This document shows positions 1 through 7,768 of a stretch of DNA of 64,000 bases, piece by piece. How positions within the stretch are numbered: position 1 is the first letter of the stretch; the number at the start of each line of letters is the position of its first letter. Under the pieces are notes generated by a model that saw nothing but the letters and a program-made list of their open reading frames with translations, searched no databases and had not been told where the DNA came from. This stretch comes from Anaerolineae bacterium. GTDB taxonomy: Bacteria > Chloroflexota > Anaerolineae > Aggregatilineales > J027. The position numbers and the translations under genes were made by a program. The stretch lies in contig WBUL01000001.1 of assembly GCA_008933735.1 (NCBI GenBank), forward strand, positions 340,057 to 404,056, given 5' to 3'.

Positions 1-419
1 CTGACGGCCACAAAATGCAGGTCGTAACCTTTATGCTGACCAAGGATCATGCCGACTTCCACCACATCCCCGCCCGTTACTTCAAAGGTTTCCAGGTGCA
101 AGACCACCAGGCAAACATCGTTGAGGACATCATCAATCATCAGCAAACCCCCGTAACGTGGGGTAGCAACATAGATCGTGCCTTCTGTGGGCGAATACGC
201 ATTTTTATCACCGCCGCAGGTAAAATCGTAGGCGCGACGGTTGGGGTCAAGCGGAGGCTGGCCATCACGGTTAACCCCATGAAAAGTTGAAACGCTGCTT
301 TTCACCCCTGGCGCACAGGGAGTGTAATAATTGGTGACAGGTTCCCGCTTATCACGGCCCGCCTCGACATAGGGCAGCATAACACCCATAAAAAACAACA
401 CTAACAGCAGCTTGCTCAT
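1..419 (-). CDS. Secreted M23 (LytM-like) peptidase-fold protein, degenerate, 3' end outside window
   Basis: Reading leftward from an ATG at 419-417, the frame stays open to the window edge (139 codons). The N-terminus is a signal peptide (MSKLLLVLFFMGVML, then PYVEAG). The rest follows an M23 endopeptidase layout: a first-ligand region ending in RRAYDF, then YSPTEGTIYVA, then a VLHLETF strand, a GGDVVEVGMILGQ turn and GYDLHF. M23 enzymes normally use HxxxD and HxH. Here the first His is Arg (RRAYD) and HxH reads DLH, so zinc binding is probably impaired. It may be a cell-wall binding or regulatory pseudo-enzyme, but more domains may lie to the left. It is divergent from uvrB. Confidence 0.6.
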   Translation of the reverse strand, partial: MSKLLLVLFFMGVMLPYVEAGRDKREPVTNYYTPCAPGVKSSVSTFHGVNRDGQPPLDPNRRAYDFTCGGDKNAYSPTEGTIYVATPRYGGLLMIDDVLNDVCLVVLHLETFEVTGGDVVEVGMILGQHKGYDLHFVAV

Positions 420-549
420 GATGACTTCGTCCTCTCGGCTTATGCTATTCATCATACGGGAGAAAAAAAGTCTGTTCTGGTCGTCATCCCGCCAGCAAAA
501 TTGCAGCTCGCTGACAAATAGCTGACACATGGGAATTCACTCGCCTTTC

Positions 550-558
550 TGGTATAAT
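550..558 (+). promoter_or_regulatory. Extended -10 promoter of uvrB
   Basis: TGGTATAAT is a perfect extended -10 (TGnTATAAT). No good -35 lies 16-18 bases upstream. Transcription would start near 565, giving a leader of about 30 bases with no clear Shine-Dalgarno before the ATG. Confidence 0.6.
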
Positions 559-596
559 ATAGAACGTGTGTTTCAGTAGATTGGGTCATCTTCCAC

Positions 597-2645
597 ATGC
601 CAGACTTTAAACTTGTCGCTGATTACGAGCCGATGGGCGACCAGCCTACCGCGATTCAAACCCTGATAGATGGAATTCATAAGGGCAATAAACACCAGAT
701 CCTCCTCGGTGCAACGGGGACAGGAAAAACGTTTACCGTTGCGAAGGTGATTGAACATTTCAACCGCCCAACGCTGGTGATGGCCCACAACAAAACTCTT
801 GCCGCCCAGCTTTACGCCGAATTCAAGGATTTTTTCCCCCACAACGCGGTTGAATACTTCGTCAGCTACTACGACTATTACCAGCCCGAAGCCTACGTTC
901 CCCAAAAAGACCTTTATATCGAAAAAGAAACGGATATTAACGAGGACATTGACCGTCTGCGGCTTGCTGCGACTGCCTCCTTGTTAAGCCGCCGGGATGT
1001 GATCATTGTGGCATCAGTGTCGTGCATTTACGGCATTGGCAGCCCATATGCCTGGGGACGGGTAATCTTTGAACTGCATGTCGGCCAGGAAATGCGGCGG
1101 GATGTGATGCTGCGTCACTTTGTAGCCATACAATACACCCGCAACGATATGGTTTTGCAGCGCGGCACCTTCCGTGTGCGCGGCGATACGATGGAAATCC
1201 AGCCCGCTTACGCTGAAACTGCGTATCGGATTCGCATGTTCGGGGATGAGATTGAGGCGCTGATCGAGTTTGACCCGTTAACGGGAGAACTGCTCGCGGA
1301 GCATGACAGCATCACCATTTTCCCTGCCAAACACTTCATTACTGAAACGGATACGCTCAAAGAAGCGATTCACGATATTGAGATTGAACTCGATGCACAA
1401 TTGAAAGTTTTCAAAGATCAGAGCAAAGTTCTGGAGGCACAGCGCCTGGAACAGCGCGTTCGGTATGACGTAGAAATGCTGCGCGAAGTCGGATTCACGA
1501 GCGGCATTGAAAACTATTCACGTCACCTTGACCGCCGAGCCGCCGGAAGCCCACCCTGGACTTTAATTGATTACTTCCCCAAAGACTACCTCATTGTGCT
1601 GGACGAAAGTCACATCACAGTTCCACAGATTCGGGGGATGTACGGAGGCGACCGTTCGCGGAAAACAACGCTGGTGGAATACGGTTTCCGGCTGCCCAGT
1701 GCGCTGGACAACCGTCCTCTTAACTTCGAGGAATTTGAAGAACGCATGGGTGCCACCATTTATATGAGCGCGACGCCGGGCCCTTATGAGGAGCAGCAAG
1801 CCGAACAAGTTGCTCAACAGGTGATTCGCCCCACGGGAATCCTTGATCCTGAAGTTGAAATCCGTCCTGTGGAAGGACAGATTGATGACCTGCTGGCAGA
1901 AATCCAGAAACGAGTGAACAACAGGCAGCGGGTTCTGGTCACAACCCTGACACAAAAAATGGCCGAGGATTTGTCACAATATCTGATCGAAATGGGCATC
2001 CGGGCAACCTATCTTCACGCCGAAATTGATACGATAGAGAGGGTCGAAATCCTGCGCGATCTTCGGCTTGGGGTTTACGATGTGCTGGTCGGTATCAATC
2101 TGCTGCGCGAAGGCCTGGATTTGCCAGAGGTGTCGCTGGTAGCGATTCTGGACGCGGATAAGGAAGGTTTCCTTCGCTCGACTCGTTCCCTGATTCAAAC
2201 GCTGGGGCGTGCGGCGCGGCATGTGGATGGACGGGTCATCATGTACGCTAACAAAATCACCGATTCGATGAAAGAAGCGATTGACGAAACGAACCGTCGC
2301 CGCCAGATTCAGATGGCGTACAACCAAAAACACGGGATCGAACCGCGAAGTATTGTGAAGGAAATCCGCGACCTGACCAATCGCGTCCGGCTGATGCAAG
2401 CTGAAAAAGAAGAAGAAAAAGCAGCGGACGCCCTGGCGGATCCAGCGCTGCTGAGCAAGGACCAACTGCGGCAGATGATCAGCGATCTCGAATTTCAGAT
2501 GAAGCAGGCGGCCAAAAATCTTGAATTTGAGAAAGCGGCAGCCTTCCGTGACCAGGTTGTGGAGCTGCGGCAGATTATGGCACTAAAGGAGGATGTGCTG
2601 GTGGACCCAGCAATGGCGGTTGTGAAGCAGGTCACGCGCAAATAA
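597..2645 (+). CDS. uvrB: Excinuclease ABC subunit B
   Basis: UvrB is the damage-verifying DNA helicase of nucleotide excision repair; it is loaded by UvrA and recruits UvrC. The 682-residue protein has the usual family length. It shows the N-terminal MGDQPTAI motif, Walker A GATGTGKT near residue 39, the beta-hairpin region rich in [10 protein letters not shown], the DESH Walker B box, the helicase motifs MSATPGPYE and QTLGRAAR, and the C-terminal UVR domain that contacts UvrC ([23 protein letters not shown]). The start gives the standard N-terminus [17 protein letters not shown]. It appears monocistronic: the next gene has its own promoter. Intact and unremarkable. Confidence 0.97.
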   Translation: MPDFKLVADYEPMGDQPTAIQTLIDGIHKGNKHQILLGATGTGKTFTVAKVIEHFNRPTLVMAHNKTLAAQLYAEFKDFFPHNAVEYFVSYYDYYQPEAYVPQKDLYIEKETDINEDIDRLRLAATASLLSRRDVIIVASVSCIYGIGSPYAWGRVIFELHVGQEMRRDVMLRHFVAIQYTRNDMVLQRGTFRVRGDTMEIQPAYAETAYRIRMFGDEIEALIEFDPLTGELLAEHDSITIFPAKHFITETDTLKEAIHDIEIELDAQLKVFKDQSKVLEAQRLEQRVRYDVEMLREVGFTSGIENYSRHLDRRAAGSPPWTLIDYFPKDYLIVLDESHITVPQIRGMYGGDRSRKTTLVEYGFRLPSALDNRPLNFEEFEERMGATIYMSATPGPYEEQQAEQVAQQVIRPTGILDPEVEIRPVEGQIDDLLAEIQKRVNNRQRVLVTTLTQKMAEDLSQYLIEMGIRATYLHAEIDTIERVEILRDLRLGVYDVLVGINLLREGLDLPEVSLVAILDADKEGFLRSTRSLIQTLGRAARHVDGRVIMYANKITDSMKEAIDETNRRRQIQMAYNQKHGIEPRSIVKEIRDLTNRVRLMQAEKEEEKAADALADPALLSKDQLRQMISDLEFQMKQAAKNLEFEKAAAFRDQVVELRQIMALKEDVLVDPAMAVVKQVTRK

Positions 2646-2687
2646 TTCCAGGCTGATCGTCCTGCCTCAAAAACCAATTCTGAAACG

Positions 2688-2696
2688 TGATATGAT
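2688..2696 (+). promoter_or_regulatory. Extended -10 promoter of amrS
   Basis: TGATATGAT fits an extended -10. The expected start near 2703 coincides with the AAGGAG ribosome-binding site (2703-2708), so the 5' leader would be very short. Confidence 0.45.
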
Positions 2697-2716
2697 AGTC
2701 ATAAGGAGATATTCTT

Positions 2717-3925
2717 ATGGCTGAAGAAAATCAAACCCCACGACAGGGATCAAATGTCGAATTTTATGAGGACGTAAAAAATCTCCGCAAACCGCTTGCG
2801 GGTCATGACCCCCTGAATTTGCACATGCTGGCGCGGCAGGGTGAACTCTATGAAACCCTGGAAGATGGCAAAGTTCACTGCTATGCGTGCGGGCATCACT
2901 GCAAAATTTCTCCTGGCGGCAGGGGGATCTGCCAGGTACGTTATAACCTGAACGGCACTCTGTATGTTCCCTGGGGCTATGTGGCGGCGCTGCAATGCGA
3001 CCCCACCGAGAAAAAACCTTTTTATCACATCTACCCTGGCTCGGATACACTCACTTTTGGCATGTTAGGATGCGATTTACATTGCTCTTACTGTCAGAAC
3101 TGGGATATTTCGCAGGCATTACGGGATGCTAATGCAGGTCGCCCACCAGCAGAAGTCACTCCACAGCAAATGGTTCAGATGGCAAAACTCAATGGAGCAA
3201 AATGTGTTGCGAGTTCCTACAATGAGCCGTTAATTACCTCAGAATGGGCGGTCAGCATCTTCAAAGAGGCCAAAGCCGCCGGATTCACCTGCATGTACAT
3301 TTCCAACGGCAACGCCACCCACGAGGTACTGGAATATATCCGCCCCTATACGGATGGTTACAAAATTGACCTTAAGACCATGAACCCCAAAAACTACCGC
3401 CAGTTGGGGGCCGTGCTGGAACATGTGCTCGATGGCATCCGCATGGCACACAAAATGGGTTTCTGGGTCGAGGTGGTCACCCTGGTCATTCCCGGTTTCA
3501 ACGATTCCACGGACGAGCTCAAAGAGGCCGCCCAATTTATTCGTTCAGTGTCAAGTGACATCCCCTGGCATGTGACCGCCTTCCACAAAGATTACAAAAT
3601 GACCGACCCCGATAATACAGACAGCAAAACGCTGATCCGGGCGGCTGAAATCGGGTATGAAATGGGGCTTAATTATGTGTATGCGGGCAATATGCCAGGG
3701 CGGGTAGAAGACTATGAGCATACTTTTTGCCCTTACTGCAAGAAAAAACTGATTGATCGCATCGGTTATGTCATTCGTGATTACCAGATTACACCCGAAG
3801 GACGCTGCCCACGTTGTAACACAAAAATTGCTGGGGTCTGGCCGAAATCCAAATCCGAAGTCCGAATAGGTTCGCTGGAAGACCTCTATTTTCGCAGGCC
3901 GCGCCCGGTACGCTGGCCCCGTTAA
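2717..3925 (+). CDS. amrS: AmmeMemoRadiSam-type radical SAM protein (AmrS)
   Basis: A radical SAM enzyme of the AmrS/PflA-like family. The iron-sulfur site is CxxxCxxC at C119, C123 and C126 (GMLGCDLHCSYCQNWDIS). Before it is a Cys-rich segment (CYACGHHC plus C72 in GICQVR) typical of AmrS. After the barrel, a zinc-ribbon-like pair (CPYC...CPRC) extends the C-terminus. The family is tied by name to AMMECR1 and Memo proteins, but neither partner is in this window and the substrate is unknown. AAGGAG sits 8 bases before the ATG. The 402-residue length is a little above the typical form, mainly because of the C-terminal ribbon. Confidence 0.88.
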   Translation: MAEENQTPRQGSNVEFYEDVKNLRKPLAGHDPLNLHMLARQGELYETLEDGKVHCYACGHHCKISPGGRGICQVRYNLNGTLYVPWGYVAALQCDPTEKKPFYHIYPGSDTLTFGMLGCDLHCSYCQNWDISQALRDANAGRPPAEVTPQQMVQMAKLNGAKCVASSYNEPLITSEWAVSIFKEAKAAGFTCMYISNGNATHEVLEYIRPYTDGYKIDLKTMNPKNYRQLGAVLEHVLDGIRMAHKMGFWVEVVTLVIPGFNDSTDELKEAAQFIRSVSSDIPWHVTAFHKDYKMTDPDNTDSKTLIRAAEIGYEMGLNYVYAGNMPGRVEDYEHTFCPYCKKKLIDRIGYVIRDYQITPEGRCPRCNTKIAGVWPKSKSEVRIGSLEDLYFRRPRPVRWPR

Positions 3926-3949
3926 ATCCATTTTCTCTCCTGCACAATC

Positions 3950-3972
3950 TCCCCCGTGAAGGGGAATTTTTT
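3950..3972 (+). terminator. Rho-independent terminator of amrS
   Basis: TCCCC-cgtgaa-GGGGA stem followed by ATTTTTT. It lies between the amrS stop and the tetR promoter; the T-run abuts the tetR -35 box. Confidence 0.75.
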
Positions 3973-3974
3973 GC

Positions 3975-4003
3975 TTGACTCTCATCCTTGAAAGGTGTAT
4001 CCT
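3975..4003 (+). promoter_or_regulatory. Sigma70-type promoter of the tetR-ABC operon
   Basis: TTGACT, a 17-base spacer, then TATCCT. The predicted start near 4010 lies inside the operator palindrome. This also argues against a longer tetR reading frame starting at 3975, since that codon is part of the -35 box. Confidence 0.75.
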
Positions 4004-4008
4004 GATTT

Positions 4009-4028
4009 ATGAACGAACGATTGTTCAT
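4009..4028. promoter_or_regulatory. Likely TetR operator
   Basis: A 20-base inverted repeat with arms ATGAAC and GTTCAT and an 8-base spacer, covering the predicted transcription start. It contains a GAAC-GAAC direct repeat. Its place directly before a TetR-family gene suggests autorepression of the whole operon. Confidence 0.6.
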
Positions 4029-4043
4029 TTTTATGAGGTTCAT

Positions 4044-4643
4044 ATGGCAACCCCCAAAGGCGAGCAGGCCGTAGATGCCATCATGGAAGCAGCAGAAACA
4101 CTGTTCTTAAGCCAGGGCTTCAATGGGACAAGTATGCGTGACATCGCCCGACAGGCAGGGTACAAGTCCGTCGCCGGAATCTACAACCATTTTCCTGACA
4201 AAGAAACGATCCTCATCGCGTTGTTGAATACTCGCAGTCCATATCCTCGCATTTTTGCGCTGGTTGATCAACTGGAAGGGGACACCGCCGCCGAATTTAT
4301 CCCGAATCTTTTTCAGGCTGTTACCCGCCTGGTGAATGAAAATACTCGCTTTATCGGGCTGGTCATGCTGGATTTTCTGGAATTTAACGCGGTCCATGTC
4401 AAAGAAATCCTGACCAATCTACAGGCTCCGATAGTCCGTATTTTGCAGCGCCTTCAGGGTATGGAAGGATGGCGCAAGGATGTTCCCCCTATTGTGATCG
4501 TCCGCACGATTGGAATGCTCATTTTTGGCTATGTCATCACCCAGAATCTCCTGCCGGCCTTCGTATTACAAATGCTGACAGAAGAAGAATGGAAAAAATC
4601 TGTTATGGATATCTTGCTCAACGGGGTAGGAGATAAACAATGA
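4044..4643 (+). CDS. TetR/AcrR-family transcriptional regulator
   Basis: A 199-residue one-component repressor. The N-terminal helix-turn-helix is clear: ILEAAETLF-type helix (IMEAAETLFLSQGF), then TSMRDIARQAGYKSVAGIYNHFPDKETIL. The C-terminal ligand domain (YPRIFALVDQLEGD onward) is not diagnostic. The ATG at 4044 is chosen because GAGG (4035-4038) precedes it and upstream in-frame codons run into the promoter and operator. The stop overlaps the next gene's ATG (ATGA), so it is cotranscribed with an ABC exporter that it probably represses. The inducer is unknown; efflux of a toxic or signalling compound is the usual pairing. Confidence 0.9.
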   Translation: MATPKGEQAVDAIMEAAETLFLSQGFNGTSMRDIARQAGYKSVAGIYNHFPDKETILIALLNTRSPYPRIFALVDQLEGDTAAEFIPNLFQAVTRLVNENTRFIGLVMLDFLEFNAVHVKEILTNLQAPIVRILQRLQGMEGWRKDVPPIVIVRTIGMLIFGYVITQNLLPAFVLQMLTEEEWKKSVMDILLNGVGDKQ

Positions 4644-5362
4644 CCGAAGCAGTTCTGGTGGAAAATGTGCATAAGCATTTCGGAGAAGTCAAAGCCCTTC
4701 AGGGGTTCAGTCTGTATGTCCAGAAGGGCGAAATCTATGGGCTGCTTGGCCCAAATGGGGCAGGGAAAAGCACTTTAATTCGAGCCATCGTGGGTTTGAT
4801 AACGCCTGACATGGGCCGGGTAGTTGTGCTTGGCAAGACCATGCCAGATAAAGACATTTTGTCAAAAGTCGGCTATATGACTCAGGCCTCCGCGCTCTAT
4901 GCCGAACTGACCGTCTGGCAGAATGTCGCCTTTTTTGCAGGGCTGCTTGGCTGCCGGAACAAGACAGCGATTGAGGAAGCGATTGCCCTGGTCGATCTGT
5001 CGGATCGCGCCCACAGCCGTGTCGCAACACTTTCCGGTGGGATGCGGCAGCGGGTCTCACTGGCATCAGTGCTGGCGCATCACCCGGAACTGGTTTTGCT
5101 GGATGAACCAACCGTTGGAGTTGACCCGCAGCTTCGCGTGCAGTTCTGGGAGCATTTTCGCAAGCTGACCGCCCAGGGTATTACCTTGATCGTGTCCAGC
5201 CATGTGATGGACGAAGCCGAACGGTGTGATCGGTTGGGGTTCTTGCGACGCGGGAGCCTGATTGCGGAAGGCAGCGCTGAATCACTGCGCCAGCAGGCGG
5301 GAAAAGACAACCTTGAAGATGCCTTCTTGTACTTTGCGGAGAAAAGCGATGTTCAGCAGTAG
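4640..5362 (+). CDS. ABC exporter ATP-binding protein
   Basis: The ATPase subunit of an ABC-2 type exporter (240 residues). Walker A is GPNGAGKST, the Q-loop is in YMTQASALY, the signature is LSGGMRQR, Walker B is LVLLDEPTVGVD, and the switch His is in IVSSHVMDEAERC. It overlaps tetR by four bases upstream and the permease by 14 bases downstream, so the three genes are translationally coupled. The substrate cannot be read from the sequence. Confidence 0.93.
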   Translation: MTEAVLVENVHKHFGEVKALQGFSLYVQKGEIYGLLGPNGAGKSTLIRAIVGLITPDMGRVVVLGKTMPDKDILSKVGYMTQASALYAELTVWQNVAFFAGLLGCRNKTAIEEAIALVDLSDRAHSRVATLSGGMRQRVSLASVLAHHPELVLLDEPTVGVDPQLRVQFWEHFRKLTAQGITLIVSSHVMDEAERCDRLGFLRRGSLIAEGSAESLRQQAGKDNLEDAFLYFAEKSDVQQ

Positions 5363-6485
5363 CCGAATTTCTATTCTGGCACGCCGTGTAATTTATCAAA
5401 TGCTGGCAGACCCCCGTACCCTGGTGCTGATAGTGGTTGTGCCGATCATTTTGCTCACGGTCGCAGGAATTCTCATCCGTGTCGAGCCAAAAGATATTCA
5501 GGTCGGGGTGGTCAATCAGGATGAAGGGATGAGTGCAGTCAATCTGGGCAATCAGCTCGTCGCTGTCCTGAAAGGTGTTGATGCCTTCAAAACCGTTGAA
5601 ATGACCCCGGAAGAAGCCGCCAGAAATCTGGATGACGGCGATGTTGATGCTGTTATTACCCTGGATTCTGACCTGACGGCTCAGGTGATACAAACCCAGA
5701 CTTTTATGCTGAAGGTCACTTATGAAGGCTCAAACCCGACTATCTCTAAACGGCTGGAATCGCTGTTTGAACGGGCGTCCGCGCAGGCGCTTACCGGATT
5801 AATTGCTACGACTCCACAGGGTGGCGGTACAAACCAGCTAGAAACCACCATACAAGCAGACTATCTTTACGGCGGCCCGGAATATGACACACTCGATTAC
5901 ACCGCGCCCGCGTTAATCGCTGTCTTCGTTTTTCTCTTCGTGTTTATTCTGACGAGTATTTCCTTCCTGCGCGAACGGCAAAATGGTACGCTTGAACGCT
6001 TACAGGCCACACCAATTCGCCCCCAGGAAATTATCCTGGGATACATGTTCGGGTTTCTGGTCTTTGCTCTGATCCAGGGAGCGATCACCCTGCTCTATAC
6101 GGTGTTTGTCCTGGATATTCATTACACGGGCAACCTATTGAATGTGTTTGTCGTAGAAATTATCCTTGCGATTACTTCAGTGAACCTGGGAATTTTCTTC
6201 AGCACCTTCGCCCGGAACGAGTTCCAGGTGCTGCAATTTATTCCCCTGGTGGTGGTCTCCCAGGTATTTCTAGGCGGCGTCCTATGGGAAGTTGAAGAAA
6301 TGCCAGTATGGTTGCAGCCAATCGCTCAACTGATGCCTCTGACTCACGCAAACGAAGCGCTGCGCGAAATTATGATCAAAGGCATGAGTTTGACCTCAGA
6401 GCTGGGGTCAATTGCGGCACTGCTGGCAATCGCGGCAGTGGTTGTTATGCTCTCGGCAAGAACGGCGGGACGAGTGCAGATATAA
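5349..6485 (+). CDS. ABC-2 type exporter permease
   Basis: The membrane partner of the upstream ATPase (378 residues). It has one N-terminal membrane helix (LVLIVVVPIILLTVAGILI), a large extracytoplasmic domain (about residues 50-190), then five C-terminal helices, ending with the ABC-2 signature area (FLGGVLWEVEEMPVWLQPI, then LMPLTHANEALREI). This is the YhgE/DrrB-like architecture used for drugs, lipids or polysaccharides. The start is the ATG inside the end of the ATPase gene (MFSSSRISIL); upstream in-frame codons read across the ATPase C-terminus and have no membrane character. Confidence 0.9.
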   Translation: MFSSSRISILARRVIYQMLADPRTLVLIVVVPIILLTVAGILIRVEPKDIQVGVVNQDEGMSAVNLGNQLVAVLKGVDAFKTVEMTPEEAARNLDDGDVDAVITLDSDLTAQVIQTQTFMLKVTYEGSNPTISKRLESLFERASAQALTGLIATTPQGGGTNQLETTIQADYLYGGPEYDTLDYTAPALIAVFVFLFVFILTSISFLRERQNGTLERLQATPIRPQEIILGYMFGFLVFALIQGAITLLYTVFVLDIHYTGNLLNVFVVEIILAITSVNLGIFFSTFARNEFQVLQFIPLVVVSQVFLGGVLWEVEEMPVWLQPIAQLMPLTHANEALREIMIKGMSLTSELGSIAALLAIAAVVVMLSARTAGRVQI

Positions 6486-6498
6486 CCCTTAAATTCTG

Positions 6499-6527
6499 TT
6501 GACCACAGGGGCACTCTCTGATACACT
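6499..6527 (+). promoter_or_regulatory. Promoter of tRNA-Leu (and probably the following lipoprotein gene)
   Basis: TTGACC, a 17-base spacer, then TACACT. The expected start near 6534 is about six bases before the tRNA 5' end. Confidence 0.7.
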
Positions 6528-6539
6528 TCGTAGCAAATT

Positions 6540-6623
6540 GGGGTTGTGGCGGAATTGGCAGACGCAGTTGACTTAAAATCAACCGGGTTGACGCCCGTGT
6601 GGGTTCGAGTCCCACCTACCCCA
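6540..6623 (+). tRNA. tRNA-Leu (UAA anticodon)
   Basis: A class II tRNA with a long variable arm. The acceptor 5' strand GGGGTTG pairs with CTACCCC (one T-T mismatch at 6-67). The D-arm is GCGGAATTGGCAGACGC, the anticodon stem-loop is TTGACTTAAAATCAA with anticodon TAA, the variable arm is CGGGTTGACGCCCG, and the T-arm is GTGGGTTCGAGTCCCAC. The discriminator is A; CCA is not encoded. Reading this tRNA as protein gives the well-known spurious MAELADAVDLKSTG peptide. Confidence 0.95.
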
Positions 6624-6638
6624 TTCAGGAGCAAAATC

Positions 6639-7715
6639 ATTAAAAGACACTACGGATTACTTACTTTTTTTGCCCTTCTCCTGCTGCTAACCGCGTGTGG
6701 TGGCGGCGATACCGAGGCTACCCCTGTCCGACGCTCTACCGTTGGCCCTTCTCCTACCCCAACTCTTCGTTCAACGGCTTTACCGACTGTTGCTTCGCCC
6801 GTGCCTGTGGGCGTACCGGACAACCCCATAAAGATTGCTTTTGTCGGTGAACTGACCACCGCGAGGCGTACCCTCATCACGACGCTAAGCGAAGCTTTGA
6901 CCAATGAACTGAGCAATTTTCGACTTGGATACTATGACGGAATCACGGTTGAATTTATCGCCGTTGAAAGTCGGCAGGAAGCACTCCAACTGCTGTGCAC
7001 AGCTCATGATACAGTTGTGCTGGTCGATGCCTTTACTTACATCGCAGCAGAAAACAGATGTGGCGCCATCCCGACCTTTCAAATAGAGAATGGCACAGGC
7101 AGCCGCGCCCGCCGGGGAACCTCATTTGAACTGGTCGTGAATACACGCATTGTGCCAAACCTGACCAACCTGACCGGGCGTGATCGCCGCTTCTGCGCCA
7201 TCTCCCTGGAAAGCGATACTGGATTTATCTATCCGGCGCTTGCCCTGCGCCAATACAACATTGATCTGCTGGACTCAGAGACCATCGAAATTGTCACCGA
7301 GGGTTTCGAGAATGATGAAGAAATGGTCAAAGGATTGGCAGGTGGGGCGAATCAGCGCATTTGTGAATCCGCCGCGCTGCCTGTCGGACGATTCGAGGAA
7401 ATCCTGGATGACCTGCCAGAGGACGAACAGGATGACTTACAGGACGTGGGGATATTCACCTCGAACGAGGTCACCGAATGGCCCGTCATTCCGAATGATG
7501 TGCTGGTCTTCCCACCGGAAAATCTGCTGCCAGAATTTCTACGAACAGAAATAGTCAATGCCATCGCCGCGATTGTGTCTGATAATGGCGAAGCCAATGA
7601 CGATCTCAAAACCCTGTTTGGCTATGATGATCTTGTTGCCGTGACCCCGGACGATTTTGCTGAGTTCAGCACCTGGCTGCGAACCATTGGCTGGAATATG
7701 GCAAGCACGAATTGA
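6639..7715 (+). CDS. Lipoprotein, PhnD/SsuA-like substrate-binding protein, with an apparent non-AUG start
   Basis: The mature part resembles a periplasmic binding protein of the PhnD/phosphonate type: a first strand IKIAFVGELTT, a DTVVLVDAFTYI segment, and late GIFTSNEVTEWPVIPNDV, which matches the V..S..IPNDP region of PhnD. The N-terminus is a classic lipoprotein signal (KRHYGLLTFF, then ALLLLLTAC lipobox) followed by a Pro/Thr-rich linker. No ATG, GTG or TTG in frame precedes the signal peptide except inside the upstream tRNA. AGGAG at 6627-6631 points to ATT (6639, spacing 7) or ATC (6636, spacing 4). I give ATT. About 358 residues. No permease or ATPase partner is adjacent, so the ligand is unknown. 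Confidence 0.7.
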   Translation: MKRHYGLLTFFALLLLLTACGGGDTEATPVRRSTVGPSPTPTLRSTALPTVASPVPVGVPDNPIKIAFVGELTTARRTLITTLSEALTNELSNFRLGYYDGITVEFIAVESRQEALQLLCTAHDTVVLVDAFTYIAAENRCGAIPTFQIENGTGSRARRGTSFELVVNTRIVPNLTNLTGRDRRFCAISLESDTGFIYPALALRQYNIDLLDSETIEIVTEGFENDEEMVKGLAGGANQRICESAALPVGRFEEILDDLPEDEQDDLQDVGIFTSNEVTEWPVIPNDVLVFPPENLLPEFLRTEIVNAIAAIVSDNGEANDDLKTLFGYDDLVAVTPDDFAEFSTWLRTIGWNMASTN

Positions 7716-7739
7716 CTTTTCAGGAAGGATGAATCTCAG

Positions 7740-7766
7740 CGCGGCGCCCGGTTGCCGCGTTTTTGT
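7740..7766 (+). terminator. Hairpin with T-run between the lipoprotein gene and a glycosyltransferase
   Basis: CGCGGC - gcccggtt - GCCGCG followed by TTTTT. It ends three bases before the ATG of the next gene, so it may terminate the lipoprotein mRNA or control read-through into the glycosyltransferase. Confidence 0.65.
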
Positions 7767-7768
7767 TT

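Noticed and set aside
3975-4043. Longer N-terminus for the TetR gene
   Set aside because: The extra codons cover the -35, -10, start site and operator; GAGG supports the ATG at 4044.
6546-6623. Protein-coding start inside tRNA-Leu (MAELADAVDLKSTG...)
   Set aside because: A known false translation of tRNA-Leu; the real lipoprotein begins after the tRNA.
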